Source: Pycnopodia helianthoides (lineage: Eukaryota > Echinodermata > Asteroidea > Forcipulatida > Asteriidae). Taken from it: a stretch of DNA of 64,000 bases. Shown one piece after another: positions 1-12,388 of the stretch (its first letter is position 1; every line of letters begins with the position of its first letter). Where the stretch lies: NCBI GenBank assembly GCA_032158295.1, contig CM063252.1, forward strand, positions 10,032,744 through 10,096,743, given 5' to 3'. Under the pieces are notes generated by a model. The model saw nothing but the letters and a program-made list of their open reading frames with translations, was not told where the DNA came from and did not search any database. Both the position numbers and the translations under genes were made by a program.

Positions 1-122
1 CATTTTGAACATGCGCGAAGGAGGTCGTGCCGACAGCTCATTGAGAGGAATTTACCAGCACGATCTGGGAAGAGTCTTGTCGACGAAATGCATTTAACAG
101 AATGTGACAAACATACACACAC

Positions 123-447
123 GGCCAAATAAAACAAAATTAAAAAAACATGTTTAGCGTCCCCGTCCGCTTCCTTTTTAGAGGCCGCCTCCTTTTTTCT
201 CTTTTTTTTACGAAAAAAGGGACACATTTTAACGATCTTTGACGACAAAAAACAGTTTTTAAATAAATAAGATCGTAATTTTAGACACACCGAAAAAACC
301 TGGCAAATATCTTGAAAAACAGCCCGGCCGGTTGTCTTAAAAATGATTGTGTCGGGCGGCCATTTTTGAAAAAAAAGGCTCTCCTTCTTCCTTTTTTCAA
401 AAAGGCAGGACGCTAAACATGTTTTTTTCTTTCTTTTCTCTTTGGCC
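123..447. mobile_element. MITE with terminal GGCCAAA / TTTGGCC
   Basis: Imperfect terminal inverted repeats. The inner perfect part is AAACATGTTTAGCGTCC at about 146-162, with its complement at about 409-425. The outer part GGCCAAA (123-129) pairs with TTTGGCC near 441-447. There is no coding capacity. Confidence 0.6.
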
Positions 448-638
448 TTTACAGGTGCCCCGAGTGTGTAGGTCCAATACTGTGAACAATTTAAGTATGG
501 GTTTTATTCTGGCAGCGGTATTTCCAAGGGAAAACGATTACCCCATACAGAAACTCCAAAAAGGTTTTTTAAATAGCAGTCTCAAGTATATCCTGTTAAA
601 TCATGGCACCTGGCACTTAAAATTATGCAATTGGACGG

Positions 639-1023
639 TTAAAGGAACATTACAGAATTGGTTTTGCTCACAAAACAGTTGGTTGCAGTGTAAGCACTTT
701 ATGTAATCCACCATATACATAAACTGACAAACCTGTAGAAGGTTGAGATCGATCGGCCATCTGGGTCACGAGAAAATAGTGAAAAACCGATTACACATTT
801 GCATGAAATCATATAGGTTCAACAAATGAATAAAACGCTCACTGAGCGATAAACTCCAATCGGAAAATTAGTTTATTCATTTCTCATCAAATATGAGACA
901 GAAATATTTCAAGGGATGTTTTCTACTATCATCATCATTAGATCGTGTAAGTTTTATGTAAATCTGTGATCAAAAGTATATTTTACAAGTTTTTTTCTTA
1001 CCAATTCTGTAATGTTCCTTTAA
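639..1023. mobile_element. TTAA MITE, family A, full length
   Basis: TTAA on both sides; starts AGGAACATTACAGAATTGG and ends with its complement. The centre contains CGCTCACTGAGCG. Other copies in the window are at 11647, 14615, 23031 and a fragment at 44489. Confidence 0.85.
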
Positions 1024-1110
1024 ACCTGGCTTTCACTCTAAAAATTCAAATGATTGATCGGTCAGGGAGCGGTTCTTCTCAGAGCCAACACGTATCCCGA
1101 AAGAGATATA

Positions 1111-1336
1111 CACTGCAAAAACTGGGGTGTTAAAATTGACACCATGGGTGTTGTCGCATTATAAGTACCCAAAAGAGAATTGAAATGAACATTATAGGGT
1201 GTTAAAACAACTCAAATGTAATTGTTTTGGCAGAAATTAGTGTTATTTTAACACCCAACTGATGCAAATGTTGATTCTTTTTGGTTATATGTGACAACAC
1301 CCATGGTGTCAATTTTAACATCCCAGTTTTGCAGTG
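1111..1336. mobile_element. MITE with CACTGC termini and TA target duplication
   Basis: Termini CACTGCAAAAACTGG and CCAGTTTTGCAGTG continue into an inverted repeat of about 40 bp (TGACACCATGGGTGTTGTC). It is flanked by TA on both sides, consistent with Tc1/mariner-type mobilisation. Confidence 0.7.
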
Positions 1337-1984
1337 TACACACAAGTTTACTAATAGTTTTTCTTCTTCTTAAGGTCCACACCATGCAAAGCTCGAAACA
1401 TCACTCGTCTATTATTAGTTAATTTTGGTCTAAATGTGCTCAAGGAATTCCAGAACTAGAACTAGAACGTTATTGTCTCCTTGTTTTCCCATCATCTTTT
1501 GCACACTGAACTTTAAACGGTCTGTGTTACGATCTTTATTCGTACGCTATACAATCCTAACCAGAATTCCACATTATTTGAAATAGGCCTTGCCTACTAC
1601 AACAAGAAAGCTCTCGTTTGTAACTGTGCTGTCACGCGAGTTTAATCAACGTTGTCTGTTTGTGATACGGTGCTGATTTGATGGTTGATTTTGTATCAAT
1701 AACTAGGAGTTTGAGTCGAACCATCTGTGACTTAATTATCCATTTCCTTTCCCGTTAATTTCAAGGACCAGTTGACCAATGGTAAACAGGTAGGAGTCAC
1801 ACATTGGAGCCATGTACCCAAACTTTAATGTTTACGTCATGCATGCTGCACTGTTGCACCTCACCGACCCCCCCCCCCCACAGCAACAGCAACAACTCAC
1901 ACAAAAAGCATTCCAATTCGAAATTTGATTTCTGTCATTTACTAATAAATTAAAAAAAATGGAATGGAAATTTCAAACAAGAAA

Positions 1985-2345
1985 CGTATAAAGCGTTGAA
2001 AGACCTTTAAAGTGTTGAAAATGAACATTTAAAGCGTTTGAGAAGTAACGTTTAAAGCGTTGAGAATTAACGTTTAAGGCGTTTGAGAAGTAACGTTTAA
2101 AGCGTTGAGAATTAACGTTTAAGGCGTTTGAGAAGTAACGTTTAAAGCGTTTAGAAGTAACGTTTAAAGCGTTTGAGAAGTAACGTTTAAAGCGTTTGAG
2201 AAGTAACGTTTAAAGCGTTTGAGAAGTAACGTTTAAAGCGTTTGAGAAGTAACGTTTAAAGCGTTTGAGAAGTAACGTTTAAAGCGTTTGAGAAGTAACG
2301 TTTAAAGCGTTTAAGAAGTAACGTTTAAAGCGTTGGAAGGAACAC
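1985..2345. repeat. 23-bp minisatellite
   Basis: About 14 copies of a 23-bp unit containing GTAACGTTTAAAGCGTT. Central copies are nearly identical and edges are degenerate. The array resumes at about 2662-2716 after a MITE insertion. Confidence 0.9.
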
Positions 2346-2388
2346 TAAACGCGTTGAGAATCACGTTTGCAACGGTAAGAAGGAACAT

Positions 2389-2661
2389 TTAAAGGCACAG
2401 TACACGTTTGGTAATATTTCCACGCAGGAAGGAGATTCCCCATAAGAATACACAGTCTGAGAAGCGTTTCTGACAGAAACGCTTCTCAGATTCAAATTTG
2501 GGGGAATAAAAAAGTGATATATTTTCCATAACCGTAGTACTTCGAAGTTAACAGTTTCTCAAAAATCATTATACTACCCAAGGCTGCTGTACTTCTTACC
2601 TAGTCAGTTTTTGTTACCATTAATTTTCAGAGTCATTACCAAACGTGTACTGTGCCTTTAA
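2389..2661. mobile_element. TTAA MITE, family D, inside the minisatellite
   Basis: TTAA on both sides, termini AGGCACAGTACACG and CGTGTACTGTGCCT, central hairpin AGAAGCGTTTCTG/CAGAAACGCTTCT. The TTAA target is the TTTAAA present in each 23-bp unit, so the array predates the insertion. Confidence 0.85.
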
Positions 2662-3039
2662 GCGTAGGCCATGGAAGAAACATTAAAGCGTTGAGAAGTA
2701 ACGTTTAAAGCGTCAGGAGTTTGGACACCTTGTGCTTTCCGTATCGGGACTTCAAGCAGCAGGCAGACGATGTCTCACCCAGAGCAGAAGAAAAATCCGT
2801 GGTTTCTAAAATACATGTAGCACATAGTCAGAAGCTGTATTAAGGGCATCGCAGATTTGTCCTATAATGGACAAAATACGGGGTAGGGAATATCAGCCAT
2901 TTTGTCAGTTTGGAACTTCCGGGACCAAGTTGGTCCCAACTATATTGAGTTTTACGTGTACGTGATTGTGTTTCTTCAAATACTTTAGTTTGACGTATTT
3001 TATGGTTATGAACATTATTTCATATTTTAAAAAAATAAG

Positions 3040-3100
3040 ACGAAGTAGAACTTATATAGCGCCTTACATCTAATGCATAAACCCAAAGCGCTTAAGAAAA
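3040..3100 (+). repeat. LINE/SINE 3'-tail-like motif
   Basis: ACTTATATAGCGCC...CCAAAGCGCTT resembles the 3'-end motif common in animal CR1/L2-like LINEs and dependent SINEs. A short relic only; 3101-3460 shows nothing further that I recognise. Confidence 0.4.
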
Positions 3101-3463
3101 GAAAAGAAAATACCGATGGATGATTATTTTTTTGTAGGACTAAAAGCACATCCACTCAACAAGAAGCACTAGTTATGTAAACCAAAATATGGAATTAAGT
3201 AGAGATATATGCAAAAGCAAATACAGAATATACGACAACGGCAAACGTTTGTGAAAGGAACTATACTAGGCCGCAGCGCAGGTCATTAACATGAATTAAA
3301 TTGGGAAAGTAAAGTTTAGCCATGAAAAGTATGACAGCACAATACACTTCACCAATCAGGAACCCAAAAAACAAGAGAAAAGGACTTGATATCCGTTTCC
3401 GGTTACTTGTAAACACTGTTCAGATTTTTGCCGAACTTACGTTCAAGTTATCATTAAAAAAAA

Positions 3464-3616
3464 CAGAGGGCAAGGCCATTTTCATTTTGTAAAGGGCACT
3501 TCCATTGGAAGATCTTAAAGTCTATGGGAAACTTTTGAAGGGGGCACCGAGGCCAAGACAAGGGCAACGAAGGCCATGGCCTCCATTGCCTCCGTGTCAT
3601 TCCAGGCCTGTTATAA
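3464..3616. repeat. Dispersed family I (GGCCTGG termini), about 150 bp
   Basis: Shares GGGCAAGGCCATTTTCATTTT and ATTCCAGGCCTG with copies at 16066-16231, 30605-30765 and 47144-47298. Where complete, the ends form CAGGCCTGGAATT inverted repeats. Confidence 0.65.
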
Positions 3617-4361
3617 TGGTCCCACAAGTTTGTGCGTGATCGGCAAAATGTTTTTTAAACAAGCCTCGATCCTCGTTCTTATTTTTTCTATAAATGGATT
3701 TTTTTTACGATTCGATGTCATAGGAAAATATAGGTCTAAAGACAAATCTGTGATGGCCATACAGCCAAATTCATTTCTCTGATTTTGTGCTGAATTCCAT
3801 GTTTTATCAAAGGCACAATCCCCCCCCCAAAAAAAAAAAAAATCCACTATCTGCCCCACGGTGTTTCTTTTCATCCAGTGTGAAAACCCGATGTAAGTTA
3901 ATAACTTCCTATAGCTTTCATTCTTTACACAATATTTATCGTTCAGCAATAAAACTTATTGTTGTTCCTGGAAAAAAATGATGCTTAAATAACACACCAT
4001 TCCACTACCTGTATTTATCCGGTGTGTTTTTTTTCTGCTTAACTCGCAATAAACAGAATTTCTATTTCATAAACGCAAGGCTTTTTTTAAGCGAGGCAAC
4101 ATAATTTTTAATAGCCGGATTAGAGTCTCTGACAGTAACGCTAAATTTATACTTACATTATGAATAAGAGCTTGGTGTGAATAAATTCATACAAAATTCT
4201 ATTCGTTTTAGAATCGAGTTGGTTAACCGGTTTGCTTTGGTCGAAAAAAAAATTACAACTCGTCTTCTGAACTTTGTCCAAAAATCAAATAAACATAATA
4301 CGATGAAGACCAAGGGGACAAACACCAATAACAAATAAGAACAACAGTCATTTATTTACCT

Positions 4362-4530
4362 TGATAGCGTTCTTGGTATCGATACGATTGTAGCAGATGG
4401 AGACGATAACAGAAAATCCTTCAAGAGTGTTCGCGGGTGATTCAGGACAGGCTAATTCTAGCTCACTGACGCAGCAAGACACAAAAGTTACCTGTAGCTG
4501 TGGACTGATGCGCACGCTGCCTTTTATAAG
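4362..4530 (-). promoter_or_regulatory. Candidate TATA promoter and noncoding first exon
   Basis: On the minus strand TATAAAAG (4528-4521) is followed by an initiator-like TCAGT (4508-4504), then about 140 nt without an ATG, then a donor-like CAAGGTAAAT near 4362. Upstream is an inverted repeat, ATTGGGCG...CGCCCAAT, at about 4548-4573. TATA-to-initiator spacing (22 nt) is a little short. No downstream exon was found to the left, so this is tentative. Confidence 0.3.
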
Positions 4531-4914
4531 AGACGCAAAGTGGGATTAATTGGGCGTGCGATGGCGCCCAATTAGAGGAGTTTCATGCGTATCGGGCGCG
4601 CCCACGCGGCTCCCCATCTTTGATGTACAAGTCTTCTTTTATTTGGGCGTACGTACGTGTGGAAGTAATGTTATGGACAGATAACAGAATTGGCCACAAA
4701 ACCTCGTTATTTTGTTTGGCACTGTGGGGGAAACGCAGGACTATATCAGCGCCATGTTGTTCAAGCAGTGTTTGGAGGGAAGTTCAGAAGCTGGCCATCA
4801 TCGAGAACTCTCGAGGCAGTTGGCTTTTTGTCAACATTGGTGGACCTATGCAATGTCCATGAGGTTTTTTTGTATTTATTATTTATAAACAAACTTTGTT
4901 GCATATTTATGTAA

Positions 4915-5425
4915 TCGGTTCCTTAGTGTTCAAACCTTTACAAATCACAGTATGGAAGGACTTCATCCGCCACATTATGTAAGCGAATCCTCTTGCTTCA
5001 ACCACTTTGCAAATAACAGCAACAGCAACAACAGCAGCAAAAGCAGCAGCAACAACAATAACATCAACAACAACAACAACAAAAAGCAACAAACAACATC
5101 AACAGCTACAGCAACAGCAACAGCAGCAGCAGCAACTGCAGCAGCAGCAGCAACAACAAAGACAACAAAGCCAGCAACAACAAACAAAATCGGGTCCTTG
5201 TTCAAACCTTTCAACAATCCAGTATGGAAGGACTTCGTCCATCAGTATGTAAACAAATCCTCTTGCCACTTTGAAAAAGAAAAACAAAAAAAACAACAAC
5301 AACAACAACCAAAACAATAAGTACAACAAACAAACAAAAAACAACAACAACAACAACAAAAGACAGAAACAGCAACATCATCAGCAACAACGACAGCAAT
5401 GGCTTAGCAGGAAGCAAAAGCACCA
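4915..5425. repeat. CAN-rich tract, unit duplicated twice
   Basis: A 75-bp leader (GTATGGAAGGACTTC near 4950 and again near 5221) followed by AAC/CAG-rich repeats occurs twice, about 270 bp apart. Long Gln/Thr frames on plus and Leu/Val frames on minus come from the triplet composition and are not evidence of coding. Confidence 0.8.
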
Positions 5426-6119
5426 GCAATAGGTGGAGTGGGGAGTGGGGTCAGGACATTGCTGGTCTTAATTGGTACACTTTGATATTTTAGTCTGCCT
5501 ATTAGAGTTTTCAAGTGCCATGCATGACAGTATTCCCTCATATAAAAACCATGATAGCCGCCTTCAATTAGCCTAATACCGCATTAGGGTTTACAATGTT
5601 TGTTTTTAATGTCAAGACACGTTTAGCAAAGTAGATAATGGAGCTGCTCAGTCAAATCAAACGAGATAGCGGCCACAATGTTTAACTTACTAACGGTACA
5701 ATCATGTAAAATTCATAAGACAAAAATAAGCAATTATTCCAAAGTACACAGCGGCACGCAGATGGGGGTTAGAGTAACGCTTTGTCGCTTCGAGGGCCAC
5801 AGTGCGTGGTTATACAAAGCGTCGGTATGTAACGGCATACCTGAATATGAAACTGAACAAAATGTAAAGCCTCTGATACACTATTCATGAGAAACACTAG
5901 AACATGGCGGCCCCAGACCCCCCCCCCCCCACATGACTTGGAATGACACCCTAGCCTACTTCTTTTCACAGGTGGTTTGGAGCTTTCTTTTCATCAATCA
6001 CAAACGATCCCAAGTTTATCGTGAGTTTGTCATTAGATCAAAGGAGCGCCTCGTTAATGTCTAACGTCGACCCTTCGTCTAAATTCCTCTTTCTATGGGC
6101 TCCTTTCGGTGGCTCTGAA

Positions 6120-6520
6120 AGAACGCTGCAAATTGCAAATATATGCGCATGAATTATCATTTGCGATGTCGTGAACTTAGTCGTGATGCGCATTATAATT
6201 TTTGCGGTGTCGAACGTAGTTTGCCGTGACTATAACAACATGGTGACGCGCATTAGTTATAGCGCAATGTTTTGCGTATAGTTTGTCGTGAATATTTTGC
6301 GCGTTATTATTTGCAATGTGCGGATAACTGAGAATCTGCGCACTATTTGCGATGCCGCTCTCTTTGTCGGAAATGCATGCGCATTATATTTACGGCGTTG
6401 CATGCACTCTTTGTCGTGAATGCGTGCGCATATAATATTTATATTTGTGGGGTTACACTCTTTGTCGTGAATGCATGCGCATATATTTAATTTTTACTAC
6501 GGCGTTGCACTTTTTTGGTC
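6120..6520. repeat. Degenerate tandem repeat with TGCGCAT cores
   Basis: About seven diverged copies, roughly 50-70 bp each, alternating TTTGTCGTGAATGCATGCGC with AT-rich spacer. No gene seen. Confidence 0.55.
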
Positions 6521-6897
6521 GTGAATAATAACGCGGATAACGTTAGCGACGTTGCAGATAGTGTGGCGCCTATTTATGATGTCACACACTTCTGTGTTTA
6601 TACATGGAGGTGTCAATGTGAATCACCATTTCAGTGGTGTTTGCTCAATCGCAAGAATGAATTTATATTTTCTCGTTCAGGACGTACTTTGATAAATGAC
6701 CGGCTGCCGCTCGTACATCTCCAGTAAAAGTCACTCTAGAGTCTATCATTACCAACCCCTCCCCCACCCGGGTACTGTGTACACACTGTACAATGTTTCT
6801 CAATATGGCCTACGTGGAAATGTTCAAGTTTGAAGAGATATCAATCATCGATGACAAAACGGAGTGGATTGTATCACCTCTTGCAGTCCCTCAAACT

Positions 6898-7062
6898 ATG
6901 GCCCTTTTCGAATCCACGGCTTCGGCTCCGGATTGGGCTTCAGGCCCAGTTTTCTTGTCTGAAGCCCTGACCGCAAAGCATGCGTAAGTTAAAACAATTG
7001 AGGGAGCCTAGCTAGCCTGAGCCGATTTTGGAGCCGAAGCCGTGAATTCGAAAAGGGCCTTA
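6898..7062. mobile_element. MITE family K (GGCCCTTTTCGAA termini)
   Basis: Ends GGCCCTTTTCGAATCCACGG and CCGTGAATTCGAAAAGGGCC form an inverted repeat. A second copy is at about 11391-11529. Confidence 0.7.
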
Positions 7063-7296
7063 AATGCATCAGTCTGAATGAAGATTGGTCAAAGTTCTCG
7101 TGTATTTAGGCGGGAGTTCTGGAATTGGGTCAAGTCTGACGGAACCCTGAACCCGGGTCAACTCTGACCCCGGAGTTCTTGAGTGTACAGATTCAATTAA
7201 AGACTAGCTCAGTGTCACAATTTGTGAACACCCGGCAAAGTCCATAGAAAATGTAAAGCGCATAGAACAAATTGTTATGGATTGTGATTCTGTTGA

Positions 7297-7679
7297 ACGG
7301 AGTGGATAATATACTTTTGGTAATTACTCAAGAAGCACATTACCATAAAAGCTTACTTGGTAAGGTGCACCTGAGAGCTGCTGACAGTATAAAAACATTG
7401 TGAGAAACAACTCCCTCTGTCGTAATGTCGTTTTTGAGAAAGACGTAATTTCTCACTAAAACAAAATTGAATCTGAAAAAGGCCGAAGCCTTTTTCAGGC
7501 ATTTGAAAGCACAAAATTCTATGCGACAAGGGTGTTTTTTCTTTCATTTTTTTTTCTTGCAACTTTGATGACCAATTGAGCCCAGATTTTCACAGGTTTG
7601 TTATTTTATGCATATGCTGGGATACACCCAGTGAGGATACCAGTCTTTGACAATCCAAAAGCATATCCTGCCTCTAAAT
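7297..7679. mobile_element. TTAA MITE, family C, eroded copy
   Basis: Shares GTAATTACTCAAGAA, ACTTACTTGGTAAGG and TTTTCACAGGTTTGTTATTTT with the copies at 8790, 17972 and 46057. The outer TTAA sites are mutated. Confidence 0.75.
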
Positions 7680-8300
7680 GACAACCTCCACTTGCAGCTT
7701 CGAGGCGTGAAGAATCGAACACTCACAAACAGCATCCCCCAGACCGCAATGACTACAGGGCGCATCAGCGTGTGTCAATAGAATCCAACGCATACACGGT
7801 GCATGCTAAAGGCGGTTTTTGTCAACTCCTTATTCCGGATTCAATAGCAATAAAAGGCCCAATACTTGTTGACAACTGGTGGGTTTTTGGCGAATTCGGA
7901 TTAAGCTGTTGAGGGTTTAAGACGACTACGACCAGCTCAGGGCACGATGTTAAAAATGCATTCGCCTGCTGCCGACAATGCTTTAGAGTGTGGGGGCCAT
8001 TGCTTGTCATTTACGGTGACCGGTCACATAGGGCTTAAACTTGTAGAGAGCTGCTCAGCAGAGAGTGGTTTGCTAAAAAGCTTATCAGCTCAGCGAAAAT
8101 AGTCAGAGAGTCAGACCATTGTATATCGTACAGGTTTAAGCTGGCTTTGAGATTGTTGTGATGGACTCTTTCGGTAAAACTAGAACTAAAACAGACAACG
8201 GGTCCCAATTTTATGGCTCCAGCTTTTACCACAGAATACTGTGCTTCACAGTGTCATCTACGCGTGATTCTATACGGGACGATAAGTGCAGAACACCGCG

Positions 8301-8704
8301 TTAAAGACACTGGACACCTTTTGGGAATTGTCAAAGACCAGTCTTCTCACTTGGTGTATCGCAACACAATGCACAAAATAACAAACCTGTGAACATTTGA
8401 ACTCAATTGGTCGTCGAAGTTGCGAGATAATAATGGAAGAAAAAACACCCTTGTCAAACGAAGTTGTGTGCTTTCAGATGCTTGATTTCGAGACCTCCTC
8501 ACGCGTGATGAGGTCTCAAAATCAATTCAAATATTTTACTGAGAAATTACTTCTTTCTCAAAAACTACGTTACTTCAGTTCAGAGGGAGCCGTTTCTCAC
8601 AATGTTTTATACTATCAACAGCTCTCCATTGCTCGTTATACCAAGTAAGTTTTTATGCTAACAATATATTTTGAGTAATTACCAATAGTGTCCAATGCCT
8701 TTAA
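8301..8704. mobile_element. TTAA MITE, family B
   Basis: TTAA at both ends; starts AGACACTGGACACC and ends GTGTCCAATGCCT. Centre contains GAGACCTCctcACGCGTgatGAGGTCTC. A spurious plus-strand frame at 8397-8648 is the inside of the element. Confidence 0.85.
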
Positions 8705-8789
8705 AGGGGCACATTGCCTTCAAATCTAGTAACATTTTGCTGTATGGAATTACTACTTATTCTCTTTTTTATATAGAGTTGTTCATGCA

Positions 8790-9187
8790 TTAAAGGCAGT
8801 GGATACTTTGGGTAATTACTCAAGAAATACATTAGGCCTACCATAAAAACTTACTCGGTAAAGAGCGCCCGAGAGATGCTGATAGTATAAAACATTCTGA
8901 GAATTGAATCCCTCTGAAGTCATGTAGTTTTTGGTTTTGATAAAGAGGTAATTTCTCGCTAAAATGTTTGAATCTGAGAAAGGTTTCAGGCATGTAGCAT
9001 GTTTTAGGCACTTTGAAAGCACACAATATTATTCTATGCATGCAACAAGGGTGTTTTTTCTTTCATTATTTTCTTGCTACTTCGATGACCAATATGAGCC
9101 AAAATTTTCACAGGTGTGTTATTTTATGCATACACCAAGTGAGGATACTAGTCTTTGACAATTACCAAAAGTATACCCTGCCTTTAA
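8790..9187. mobile_element. TTAA MITE, family C
   Basis: TTAA on both sides, start AGGCAGTGGATAC, end GTATACCCTGCCT. It lies about 86 bp after the family B copy at 8301-8704. Confidence 0.85.
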
Positions 9188-9547
9188 AACACACAAAATG
9201 TGTTGTAATTAGTAGGTGAGCAGTGATTTAAAAAAAAAAACCTGTATAATACCTTTAACAAAACTGTCTTGATACAAACAGCCAGTAAAAGCACCAGCCA
9301 GGTTATACAAAAATCACTACATCAGTTTAATACGTTCCCCGGGGATTAATGTGAAACCCAATTGCCGTATAAGTGTCATTATCCCTTCTCACCCTCCCGT
9401 CTCAAGGAGCACTTGACGTGCCACAAGAGGGATCAGGTTCGCATCCATTACGGCGATCAATGATACGCACTTCCAACCTGTTTTAGTACCATGGAGCATG
9501 CAAGGACAATGGCTCTAGCTCGAACCGGGGATCGATTTCATCACGAG

Positions 9548-9754
9548 TCTGGGCCCAATTTCATGGAGCCGCTTCATTTCAGCACAAAACAGGAGCTCAG
9601 CACAACTATGCTTACCAGAATATTAGGTAACCAGCCAAAAATACTATTCCACATGTACCATCTGTGATGACTGGTATCCTGCTTATTTGTGGTTAGCAGA
9701 AAACAGTTTCAAAGCAATATTTGTTGTCTAAGCAGCTTTATGAAATTGGACCCT
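9548..9754. mobile_element. MITE family G (GGGCCCAATTTCAT termini)
   Basis: Starts GGGCCCAATTTCATGGAGC and ends GCTTTATGAAATTGGACCC, with CTTACCAGAAT and GTAACCAGCCAAAA inside. The same family recurs at least ten times in the window. Confidence 0.75.
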
Positions 9755-10346
9755 GATCGGAGACGCGGAGTTCAGCTTTGCGGAGCAACCCTGGGACCCG
9801 GCCTCCCTACCACGGGCAGCGCGCCGTACCAATACCTCTCTCGTCACTGTGAGCGAGCAGCGCGTGATGGGGGAGGGGGGGGGGAATTGTACAGTGATAT
9901 TATATTCAGCACCCCTGGGAACGAGGTTGCCCTGATGCAAAATTTGATACAGCTCCTAATGAACAGAATACCAGTCACATTCCGTATGTGAAGCTTTTGT
10001 AGTTTTTATCAAAAAATATGCTGTTTGGTCACAAACACGGTCCCTTTTTCACACTTTGCCAGGCAATAATATTGTCTGACTTTGACGAGCATCGTCATGT
10101 TTATCAACCGAAAACACAAGTGTAGTTTTACGAGCACAATTTTGGCATTACTCAAACGAAAAAAGTCTCATTTACTTTGAAAAATCTCAATTTTAAAAAA
10201 TGTATCCCTAAATCTAATTTTTTGTTTGATATCTCAGTTTTTTTTCCTCCAGTTGCAACATGCTTGACTTTGTAACCATGACAGGTTTTTGCAAAGCAAG
10301 GTCAAAAATGCACAAGGGGTGATGTAAACAATGCAAACCGTCTGGG

Positions 10347-10674
10347 TATAGACCATATTACATTACAGAGTGGTGACCTCGTAAACTATAATGCTATCCC
10401 TGACGGGCAAGATGCTACACAGGTTCAATGGGAAAATTTACTAAGTGTGTCATAATTTTCACATAAACTCAAAAGCAACAGCTGTACAGCTTTTGAGATG
10501 TCCCCCTTTTCTTCATGTCAAAAGTTGAGGAAAATCAGACAGTGCGATCTCCATAAAACATAAGATTTGTTGTATTCTACCATTGAGCTGTGTACAAATT
10601 AGTGTGCCCGCCTGAAGTCCAGGCTCTGTGGCTCTTTTGTAAACATGTGATGCCACAGGTCACATCGTCTATAC
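10347..10674 (+). mobile_element. Dispersed element N, forward copy
   Basis: About 328 bp bounded by TATAGACCAT and ATCGTCTATA. An inverted copy lies at 12389-12713. Shared blocks include ATGCTACACAGG, AAGCAACAGCTG and CTCCATAAAACATAAGAT. Confidence 0.7.
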
Positions 10675-11390
10675 GTGAACACGCAAAATAAATGTATTAT
10701 GTCAACATATTATCTTTTCTGGCATAAATCATCGCAGTAAAACTAGCTCAATGCAACCCGTATCCCAAGGCTTCTGGTAATCAGGGGAACCAGTCTGTGT
10801 GAAGTGGGCGTGGCTTCCGGTAGAAGTATGTCACGCTTTATATACGAACAGAAATGCCGTCTAAAAAAAATTGTCTTACCCCCCCCCCCTCCCTGTTTTA
10901 TTATGGCTCGCACTCATATAGTTCGACTTCTTAAAAGCACAAATCCTTTTCGTTATAAATTAATTTTATCCGTGACTTTTAACGGCGAAAGTACGTCACG
11001 CTAACGAACAGAACTACCGTCTGCTTTATTCTTCTGCTTCCCCCTCTTTTATAAAGCACGGCTCGCACTCATTTGGTTTAATTAAATACCTTTTTCAGTT
11101 TACTTTCGTGTTTGACTTCTTACCAGCACAAAGCCCTTTCCATTGTAACTCAATTTTACTAATGGATTTCAAGGTTTGCAGATTTTTCAAAGGAGGAAAA
11201 CGTATTCTGATTGCTTCTTATCGAAGTAATGTTTGGATTTGAGACAACAAGCAGACCGCAAAAGGCTCTCACTTCGAGACGATTTTGTAAAGCTATTAAA
11301 TTCGTCTCTTTGTAATTTTGTTTTTAGCGGCTTCGATCGTTTAGCATTTGGTTGTGGCATTTAGTATCATTTGGATTTTCAACCTTGGTC

Positions 11391-11529
11391 CCTTTTCGAA
11401 ACCACGGCTTTTGGCTTAGGCTCCGGCTTGGGTTCCCGTCAGTTATTTTGAAAACGTGCGCTTTCCTTACGGGGCTTCAAACAAGCCTAAAGCCTGGGGG
11501 AAAGCCCAAGCCTCGGTTTCGAAAACGGT
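11391..11529. mobile_element. MITE family K, second copy
   Basis: Starts CCCTTTTCGAAACCACGGC and ends GCCTCGGTTTCGAAAACGG. Same family as 6898-7062. Confidence 0.6.
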
Positions 11530-11646
11530 TGTTGATTCATAATGCACAGACCATGCTATGGAACATGGAGGTATTCTTTTTAAACCACAGTGCAGTCGAC
11601 ACTGATTTACACGAATCAAATTCTATGTTTACCCTTAAAACTGTAC

Positions 11647-12038
11647 TTAAAGGAACATTACAGAATTGGTAACAAAAAAACTTGTAAAATATACTTTTTG
11701 ATCACAGATTTACATAAAACTTACACGGTCTAATGATGATGATGGTAGAAAACATCCCTTGAAATATTTCTGTCTGAAATGCCATTTTTGATGAGAAATG
11801 AATAAACTAATTTTCCGATTGGAGTTTACCGCTCAGTGAGCGTTTTATTCATTTGTTGAACTATATGATTTCATGCAAATGTGTAATCTGTTTTTCACTA
11901 TTTTCTCGTGACCCAGATGGCCGATCGATCTCAAACTTCTACAGGTTTGTCAGTTGATGTATATGAAGATTACATAAAGTGCTTACACTGCCAGCAACTG
12001 TTTGGTTAGCAAAAACCAATTCTGTAATGTTCCTTTAA
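11647..12038. mobile_element. TTAA MITE, family A
   Basis: TTAA on both sides; AGGAACATTACAGAATTGG start and matching inverted end; central CGCTCAGTGAGCG. Confidence 0.88.
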
Positions 12039-12388
12039 TAAAAATTATTTTGAAGACAACATTTTTAACAAGTTAAAAAAATTTACGTTGCACACTATAC
12101 AGACACTACACAGACACAATCCTGGCCAACACAGTTGCAGTGATCTGAGACTCCATGCTTAACTAAATTAATATATACACGAGTTACAATAGGCCTATCT
12201 TATATAAATGTCATGGCAGAAGTTCATTTATTTATTTTTTAGGAATGTACTTCGCCAATTCTTATCCCAAAATAATAACTTTTGGGCACACGCTATTTTC
12301 CTTTCAAGCCTCGATGATATGACCCGACCTGGTTTTTTCGGTTAAATATAAATTAAAAAGTGCTGGTCAGTGCTGCGGCTGGCTGGCT

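Noticed and set aside
4907..5429. Poly-Leu/Val and poly-Gln/Thr frames on both strands
   Set aside because: Produced by CAN triplet repeats; all frames are open and none has start context or homology.
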